From contig JADGJH010000843.1 of the NCBI GenBank assembly GCA_027596945.1, forward strand, positions 1-13,897: a stretch of 13,897 bases of DNA, in the 5' to 3' direction. Position numbers and translations under genes: made by a program. The notes beneath the pieces were generated by a model. That model saw only the letters and a list, made by a program, of their open reading frames with translations. It was not told the origin of the DNA and did no database searches. Source of the stretch: Physocladia obscura. Taxonomy: Eukaryota > Chytridiomycota > Chytridiomycetes > Chytridiales > Chytriomycetaceae. Positions 7,847 through 13,897 of the stretch are shown piece after piece. Numbering within the stretch: position 1 is the stretch's first letter; every line of letters starts with the position of its first letter.

Positions 7847-8196
7847 GTGGTTATAACTAGGCCCTCTCAGATCCCAGAACGCCGTATGTCATTGCATTTT
7901 TCACAATATTTTTTGACTTAGCCTCCCATAATGAATAAATATACAGTATTGGCGGTCATGTTCTAGCGCATGTATCCACAACAAGGCTATATTTTGTAAA
8001 AGGCTGTGGTGAGTCGCGCATTTGCAAAATCTGGGACAGTCCGTTGAGTATATTACAGTTTCTAAAGTTTTTGTTGTACCAACTCATTCTTCCTTTTCTT
8101 TATTTTCTTTTGATTGTTGCTGTCAGATCTGTTCCGGAGGCTAAAGCAATCTACGCGATTTCTGAAGGAGGAATTATTGATTTCAAAGATGGTTGA
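7847..8196 (+). pseudogene. 3'-terminal relic of a RAD51/DMC1-type recombinase
   Basis: The frame from 7947 reads [18 protein letters not shown], then [13 protein letters not shown] to 8042. An 84 nt intron-like stretch (GTTGAG...TTGCTGTCAG, 8043-8126) follows. The frame then continues [18 protein letters not shown] to a TGA at 8194-8196. This matches the extreme C-terminus of eukaryotic RAD51/DMC1 strand-exchange proteins, which have GGxxxAHxSTTRL, a KGRGE block, KIYDSP, then PEAEAx[10 protein letters not shown] and AISEGGI lean towards DMC1. An acceptor-like ACAG at 7943-7946 precedes it. Weak upstream echoes are VVIT at 7847-7858 and SDP at 7867-7875, in other frames. The ATPase core (Walker A and B) is absent, since a receptor gene ends 100 bp upstream. 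KGCG replaces the usual KGRG. Confidence 0.75.
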
Positions 8197-8292
8197 AAAC
8201 AAATTTGCATTCCAGGCTTGTTTTTTTTCGTAGAATTCAAATTCAAACCGTTATAGGGTTTTCATTTGATCTTTTGTTTCCAACAATATCGT

Positions 8293-8865
8293 TTAAATCG
8301 TCTCGCTCAAAGTCTGGTTTACAGAGAACGACAACAACTCATCCGCAGCAACATCTGCCGCGACAATGTTTTCATAGCGCAGAGTTAGGATAAAAAGATA
8401 TTGATCATGATAATATGACATCAATATGAATTCAAACTGAAACGTCGCCGCAGTCATCATCGAGTGAATTTTTGATGGCCAATACCTGTTGTTCCCAGAG
8501 CGAAAAAGAATAATTCTCTGGTATTTGCGGGGTAATAATATTGAAGAAATTAATTTCAGTTAATTCACAAGGCTCAGATATGATAATTTAGCTAAGAAGC
8601 TGGTTTCTGGACTCCAGACAGATTTTACATCACAGTGTTTTGTACTTTCTCGCTTGTTTGTTAAAACATGACTCTCACACTTTTGTTCGTTGAAAAGCCA
8701 CTGGCAGAGAAAGTTGCGTGAAATTAACAGATGATTGTAATCTGCGAAATGAATGCGCTCAATAGTTGTATATTTTTTCATAAATATTATGTTAGTGAAA
8801 ATAAGTCTCTGGATTAATTTGTATTTATTGCAGTGCGTCTTTGAGAGAAAAACGTGGAGAATCAT
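8293..8865 (-). CDS. Putative two-exon gene of unknown function
   Basis: Best model: exon 1 8865-8569 and exon 2 8517-8293 around a 51 nt intron (GTGAAT...CCAG, phase 0), giving 173 residues. Exon 1 holds FADYNHLLISRNFLCQWLF and a charged KCESHVLTNKREST part. Exon 2 ends VAADVAADELLSFSVNQTL before SETI and TAA. The last 25 codons of exon 2 have purine-first, GC-richer codons typical of coding DNA. A competing frame over the intron region (8587-8432), reading PQIPENYSFSLWEQQVLAIK then NSLDDDCGD, also looks coding. The true structure may therefore differ, or the gene is frameshifted. No family is recognised. It is divergent from the gene starting at 8963, with 97 bp between the putative starts. 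Confidence 0.35.
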
Positions 8866-8962
8866 GATGACAAATTTGAGTTAGAGTTGAATTCAGCTTA
8901 TCAATCTGGCAAGAAAATCGAACCAACATTCAACAGACAATCGAAAAGCAGCTTTTAGCAAC

Positions 8963-10759
8963 ATGACGCGTGAAGTTCTTTCTCTGACAACAACAATGAC
9001 AACGCACTCATCGCGGCGGCATTCTGCAGTGGAAGGATCGCATCCAATGCAATCGATATCGCCGCTCACACCGCGTCCAAATGCATCGCATCCGCACGGA
9101 ATCAAGAGTGCCTTTAAGGAACTCTTTAGCAAGCAAAAGAAAAAAGAGAAGGCGGATGTCCCTGCTGCTGTTGTTGTTGTTGGATACTCCAAGAAGAAAG
9201 CGCCAGTTCTTCCTGTACCAATCGCAACCGTTACCGATAGCGTTGCTTCTCCGGATGTGCCAGTCTCCCGTCTCCCGAAAGATTACAAACCAGTTGCGGA
9301 AGGCGGGAAAAAGTTCTACTTTGATGAGGCGGAACTTGAAGGCGGGGGTCCGACGGAAGCTTTACCGCCGTCAGTTTTGGCTGCGGCACCTTTATCGAAA
9401 TCTTATCAAAGGAAACTTCACCTCAAATATACTCACAGGTTTTTAATAATGCAAACTACCTTTAAAAATTTTTTACTGATGTGAAAAATTAGCTCCCTAT
9501 TCACGACTGGAACCGGTACTATCAGAAAATATACCGAGCCTGATCTCGATCGATTTTCGTTCACAGAGCCATCACTTCAGAGGAAATTCAGTTCGACAAC
9601 TGGTGTGACAGACTCCACGGACGATGTGACTGATCCAACTGACGAAGTTACGGCGGTTTCAACTGATACAACAAGCGAGAAAGCAAGCAAATCTCAAGAA
9701 AAATATCCAGATACTGTAACAGAAGACGAAGTTGAATTGATCGAACAATTTGAAGCTGTGCATGGTCCAGACTCTGCCGACACTGATTCTTACTACACGA
9801 TTCACCGACTTTCAATGCTCCCTGTCGTGGAACCAAATTCCCAACAAGTTGCAGTGCTGAAAACAACTGTAGGCGTTGAAATGACTCATCAGCTTAGTCT
9901 TGGGTCAGGACACGTCAACTTACTTGGCACATATTCAGACATTATCGAAGAGATTTCTGACCTAGTTCCAGAACAAGATCTTGTTCCTGTCCCACAATTG
10001 CGACCACTCAAAGCAATCACAAATAGCGGTGTTGGCAAGGGTCTTCGCCAGTCGATAAACAATCTTCAAGATCTGCTTAACCAAATGGCAAGTGAAACAC
10101 GTCCAACAGACTCAACGATTTCTCCGGAGAATATATTAGCTGATTCGAGGCCAGAGCAAGTTGTTGTCGAAGAATATTTTGTTGAACACTGGGTTCCTGC
10201 GGATGATGTGTCTCCTGAATCATCGGGGAATGGAAGAACATCAACTCCAACAACTTCGAAAAATTATGAAACTTTCGAAGTCTCAACTCCGCTAAGCTCT
10301 ATTTCGTCGCTTATCGTGGAAGGTGATGTCTCAAACTCCGTCGAGGTAGCTTCGCATAAAATAGAGACAGAAAGTCTCTCAGCCGACATTATTTGCGGAC
10401 ACGATAGTGATAGCAGCGACGAAGATGAAGATTATGGCGAAAAGCGTGGCAAATTTGTTGTATCTAAAGTTACTCGTGTGTTAACGCTTTCCGGAGATAA
10501 CATGGTGACGAATGTGGGCTTGAAAGTTGAGCCAATGGGAAAGCTTGACCAGCCATCGGCAGCAACGCTTCAACTAACTTTGAAACGAGAGCAAGAGATT
10601 TTGGATTTGAAACGTGTGGATGCTGAGAAGCGTGAAGCGGAAATATCAGAAATCAAAAGCTCACAAGCTCTGTTGAAGCCTGAAGATGGCGGTGGAAAAA
10701 AAGCGATAAAAAGGAGGAGCGGACTCACTCATTTTTTGAATTTCCTTATCCACAATTAA
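8963..10759 (+). CDS. Low-complexity acidic protein of unknown function (580 residues)
   Basis: Exons 8963-9438 and 9493-10759 flank a 54 nt intron (GTTTTT...TTAG, phase 2, split Ser codon at residue 159). The frame is open upstream to a TGA but 8963 is its first ATG. Residues 1-45 are Ser/Thr/Pro/His-rich. A basic stretch KSAFKELFSKQKKKEK follows at about 48-63. Exon 2 is Ser/Thr-rich with TDDVTDPTDEVT and an acidic DSDSSDEDED run at about 463-472. A charged, helix-prone part (LKREQEILDLKRVDAEKREA) lies near the end, before a basic KKAIKRRSG tail. There is no signal peptide, membrane segment or known enzyme motif. It looks largely disordered, possibly a scaffold or regulatory protein, but that is only a guess. 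No polyadenylation signal follows, and it may be the 5' part of one gene with the next ORF. Confidence 0.6.
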
Positions 10760-10861
10760 TTTGCAGTACACTGCTTTGTACAAAAAATTTGGGACTTGAA
10801 GTTATTTTTTTTGTTGCTGAAATCCAGCAGCCACCGAACATTACAAACAGAAACATAAAAA

Positions 10862-12109
10862 ATGCGGTCCGTACTGACAGAATCTGTTCTTCCAAGAACG
10901 ATGCGTGAAGATTCTTTCAAGGACTTACTTGTGGAACAACGGAAGTTCCTTAAGACTCACAAAGCTGGTCAAATAATCTCGCTTGGAGACAATTCTTTTC
11001 AATTCAGCGAATTAAAAAAAAAACATACCCGCCAAAACTTGCTCGCCAAAACAAGCATGTCCAAAACAAATCCGAATGTATTGAAAAAAAGCCAAAGTCT
11101 CATCTCTGAAGATCAAGGAAATCGCTCCGTTAGAGACAAGTCGACAGGAACGTCACGAACGTCTACCAGTTCTCGCACAATTGGAATGGATTCTAATTTT
11201 TACCGAAGTATCTTTCAACGCAATGAAATTTATCGGTAATAATTTCTTCGAATATAGACTTGGAAACAAAATCAATTAACCAAGCATTAAACCAAAAAAA
11301 AAAAAAAAAGTAGTGATGACAGAATAGTTCTTGAAGAAGAAGACTCAGATGTAGTTGAAGTCGATCGCTTGTCGTACTCAAAAGCATTAATCAAACGAAC
11401 ATCTCTTGCAACGAGTTGTGAATACCACAGCGAAGATTCTGAAGACGATCTTACCAACACATATCAAGAATATGACACATTTGAATACGATGAATACGAT
11501 AATTGCGTGTTATCAGGCCGCGTAAATGACTTCATTGTATTTGAGGAGTGCATAAGCCCTGCAGCTGTCGTTTTCACTAAACATACTAACAAATTCGGCA
11601 TCATGACTGATGCTGATGTTTACGTCGAACAAAGAGCTTCCGTATTAAGCTGCAATAGTGATTCTGATATTTTGGAATCGGTAAATCAATGCCAAGACTC
11701 CGTAAACAGCATTCTGCTCAACGCAGTGATGAATGAAATATCCGAGTTCATGGATGAAATCGATCTTGACAGCAACTCATCGTCAACATGCAATGATGGT
11801 TCATCCTATGGAGCAATTGTTTCTGGAAAGTATTTGCAGTATAGAAATTTGTCAGAGAGTTGGGCAACCTCCATTCCGGATAGCGACGACGTGTTCAGTC
11901 AATACACATCTGGAATTTCCAATGAACTTGTATCAGAAATAGAAGCATCTGAGAGTTGGTCGGAAAAGTCTATGAGCAACTGCAATATCTGCAATGAAAA
12001 TTATGTAGATTGCTCCTTTGAAGTTGTCGGCAACTTGGTATTTTTACGCGACTATTTGAACGGCAAAGAAGCCAAAAAGAGAAAACGTTGGGGAATATTT
12101 ATAAAATAA
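10862..12109 (+). CDS. Acidic Ser-rich protein of unknown function (390 residues)
   Basis: Exons 10862-11235 and 11311-12109 flank a 75 nt intron (GTAATA...AAAG with a long A-run before the acceptor). Phase 2 rebuilds an Arg codon, giving EIYRSDDRIVLEEEDSD. The first 125 residues are basic and Ser/Thr-rich. The second exon opens with acidic Tyr/Asp/Glu repeats (YQEYDTFEYDEYDN). It has a CNICNENYVDCSF cysteine patch, perhaps metal-binding but too short to call, and a basic tail EAKKRKRWGIFIK resembling a nuclear localisation signal. No family is recognised. An alternative is a third exon of the upstream gene: the CAG at 10878-10880 is in phase with a weak GTGGAA donor near 10693. In that case the ATG at 10862 would be intronic. 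Confidence 0.55.
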
Positions 12110-12540
12110 AATGATGGTTTTAAGGAATATTTCTCATCCTCAAAATAGTACTCCGTGAATCCAACAACATCATTTGGTGTCTCGAAATCCACAACAATTT
12201 TATCAGTTGCTTTTTATTCTTCGACCGGGCCCAAGCTATCAATTATAGACTTGACACTAGTGCTGAGAAATGCAAAGTGATAAACCACTAATATCATGCA
12301 ATTCAAATGTTAGAAAAATTGACGTATATCTACCGCGTTCAACCATATTTTCTATCTTGTGATTTGAAAGTTCCTTACAGATCAAATTTTTCGTTTTGTT
12401 AAACGTGGTGCCTTAAGGAACATAATATCAGCGCCAAGCTTTATAAATTCCCTGTACCCTCCAGACCTTCTCCCAGGCCATATATATCCATCCGCTTCAC
12501 ATTCGCATGCATCGGTTCTTGCCATGATGACAATACCCTT
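12110..12540 (-). pseudogene. Relic of an isocitrate lyase/PEP mutase family enzyme
   Basis: Read leftward, family blocks occur in the correct order. IVIMARTDA (to about 12537; ARTDA at 12522-12508) and GADIMFLKAP (12435-12406) are in one frame. NMVERG (12349-12332) and FELHDI (12307-12290) are in a second frame and keep the family spacing. DVVGFTEYY with EDEKYS (about 12171-12124) is in a third. The family shows ARTDA, GADxxFxEaP, aNMVEGGkTP, eLxxlG and a C-terminal Gfdeyy-EekY segment. Members include methylisocitrate lyase, PEP mutase and fungal oxaloacetate hydrolase, and the subfamily cannot be told here. The substrate-binding half before ARTDA is not readable, apart from a doubtful stretch near 12760-12690. 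Frame changes and missing parts indicate a pseudogene. It lies tail to tail with the unknown gene ending at 12109. Confidence 0.75.
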
Positions 12541-12560
12541 GTTTGTTGGCCAGAAACTGA

Positions 12561-13280
12561 TTTGTCACCCTACACAAAATTTGAATGAAAAAAAAGGGGG
12601 CTCCTCGCTTGCGGACTGACCATGATTGGAGCTGGTGTAAAAAAAAGAAGTAACGAGTTGAAGTATAATACTGTTGTTCTGACAATTATAAAATACAGTT
12701 GCAAAGTCCAAAGAGTCAAGCGCACACACAAAAGCACCAGCATTCGCCTCAACTCTGATACCAGTACACATTGTTATAGGTAAAATAATAAAATAATTTG
12801 ATTTGTTCATTATTTGTTTTGTTTTATTATTCAATTCCACCAACTTTTTTTTCTGTTACTTTTTTTTTTACTTCTTGAAAACTTGAAACTTGACTCCTAA
12901 AACAAAAAGTCTGTCTGTCATATAGGAACCAAAAAAAAATTTCATTATTTGCAACATGGGAAACTAAAAGTTAAGAAACTATTGAAATGATATATTGTGA
13001 AAATGATTTGACATTTAAACAATCAACATATCAGTTGCAGTTTAGAAAAAATCAACCATAGTCCAATTTATAGCAAAGAGGTCTGCAAAGCAACAGCATT
13101 AACTATTATTTAACATGTTTTCAGCTTATATAACATAAATTTATTTGTTTTTAGATCTAACAGATCTTGTTATTTTATGATTGTTCAGATTCAAGGTGTT
13201 GCAACTGAAGTCTGAATAAATCGTGCAGATTTTGAGACTACTGCAATAATTGACTAAGAAAGTTAAGAGATTAGGAGTTT
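12561..13280. other. AT-rich spacer, no supported gene
   Basis: Minus-strand open frames at 12565-12843 may include eroded sequence from the start of the enzyme relic (GAFVCALDSLDFATVF is faintly like the family's N-terminal part), but this is not secure. The remaining sequence is A/T runs. Confidence 0.4.
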
Positions 13281-13307
13281 GTAGTGCAGGGATCGTTGTA
13301 TTTATTT

Positions 13308-13349
13308 TGGGTGGTGATCATGTTTATGTTTTCTTTTGTTTCTGAAAAA
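13308..13349 (+). repeat. Copy of a segment shared with the left inverted-repeat element
   Basis: GTGGTGATCATG...TATGTTTTCTTTTGTTTCTGAAAA matches, with few changes, the reverse complement of about 1513-1556 (GTGGTGATCAGGG...TTCTGAAAA). The stretch 13283-13400 also has weakly inverted ends (GTGCAGGG against CCACTGCAC), so a related short element may lie here. Confidence 0.5.
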
Positions 13350-13500
13350 CCTAACAATCCAACACCACTCGAAACTATTCGCTATCTTGTGCCACTGCAC
13401 AAGTTTGGTTTTATGATTCTTTAATTATGAATAAATGGTCTCTGAAAATCTAAACAATCCACCACCACTCAAAACTATTCGCTATCTTGTGCCACTGCAC
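13341..13500 (+). repeat. 60 bp direct repeat, two copies 100 bp apart
   Basis: 13341-13400 and 13441-13500 match at 55 of 60 positions; the last 29 bp (ACTATTCGCTATCTTGTGCC then ACTGCAC and flanking A's) are identical. The period is exactly 100 bp. The 40 bp between is unrelated AT-rich DNA. Confidence 0.85.
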
Positions 13501-13897
13501 ATAAATAAAGTATATTGAGAATGTTAATTCAAATTAATAATTGCGTATTTATTGTTTTTATTGTATGCATCAATAGTACCATGATAGAATTAAAAATATT
13601 GATACCTAATACCTTGAATATCAAAATTTTTTTTATAAATTTTTTTATTTGAATTATGTTCTCTTTGAAAACATTCTTACATTATTTTACCAGAGAAATA
13701 TGTCAGAAATAGCGAAGCACTGACTCTAAAACATTCTATGCCTTGAAAAAAAAATTGAAATAGTATTTGCCCAAAATTAGGGTACTTCTCTACAATAATT
13801 TTAAAAAACCGTATCACAATTTGCAATTGCATTATTGCCAGTCTTTTTATTATTTTTATTTTTATTTTATGTTAGCAATTCTCAAATTATTTAAAGG
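13501..13897. other. AT-rich spacer to right edge
   Basis: A and T runs such as those near 13625-13650 and 13845-13870. No open frame or RNA gene was recognised. Confidence 0.5.

Noticed and set aside
7939..8190. WD40-repeat reading of the C-K-I-W-D stretch
   Set aside because: The surrounding blocks ([24 protein letters not shown]) fit the RAD51/DMC1 end in order, which a WD repeat would not.
8193..8393. Plus-strand open frame after the recombinase relic
   Set aside because: It overlaps the antisense exon at 8293-8517, which has better codon periodicity.
8893..9192. Minus-strand open frame over the start of the unknown gene
   Set aside because: Antisense to the better-supported plus-strand exon; Ser/Cys-rich and featureless.
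12497..12843. Minus-strand frames right of the enzyme relic as independent genes
   Set aside because: Mutually overlapping and, apart from a weak echo of the relic's N-terminal part, without protein-like structure.

Overview
The window is nuclear DNA from a eukaryote with AT-rich spacers and very short introns (43-75 nt, GT...AG) inside more GC-rich exons. A family of small rhodopsin-like seven-transmembrane receptors, compact introns, many gene relics and an old Tc1/mariner-like transposase together suggest an early-diverging (zoosporic, chytrid-type) fungus. That placement is inference, not something the sequence proves. No tRNA, rRNA, CRISPR array or bacterial-type operon was seen.

Layout. 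Positions 1-891 hold a decayed DDE transposase on the minus strand, running off the left edge. Positions 1071-1304 hold a diverged direct repeat. Positions 1463-2350 form a short inverted-repeat element without a transposase gene, with extra nested copies of its ends. Positions 2472-2705 hold an unassigned coding-like open frame, and 2957-3157 a minisatellite of about 25 bp units. A 42-codon ORF with a hydrophobic stretch and a polylysine tail sits at 3661-3789.

The core (3926-7747) is a receptor cluster: two apparently intact seven-helix genes on the plus strand (3926-4890 and 6793-7747), a 5'-broken copy between them on the minus strand (5187-5990), and a fourth relic (6632-6742) just upstream of the second intact gene. 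The three larger copies share one phase-0 intron at the same codon, directly after a Trp at the end of helix 4. Directly downstream lies a 3'-terminal piece of a RAD51/DMC1-type recombinase (7947-8196) without the rest of the gene.

Further right, a candidate spliced minus-strand gene (8293-8865) is divergent from a 580-residue protein of unknown function (8963-10759). This is followed 102 bp later by a 390-residue unknown protein (10862-12109). The two unknowns resemble each other in composition and may be one gene. Tail to tail with them is a frameshifted relic of the isocitrate lyase/PEP mutase family (about 12110-12540, minus). The last 1.3 kb is AT-rich, with a 60 bp repeat present twice at an exact 100 bp spacing and a sequence shared with the inverted-repeat element 11 kb to the left.

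The receptors presumably sense an external ligand, but no ligand or partner can be read from the sequence. The remaining genes have no visible functional tie to them. The region reads as a duplication-prone locus where fresh receptor copies sit among pieces of older genes and mobile DNA.
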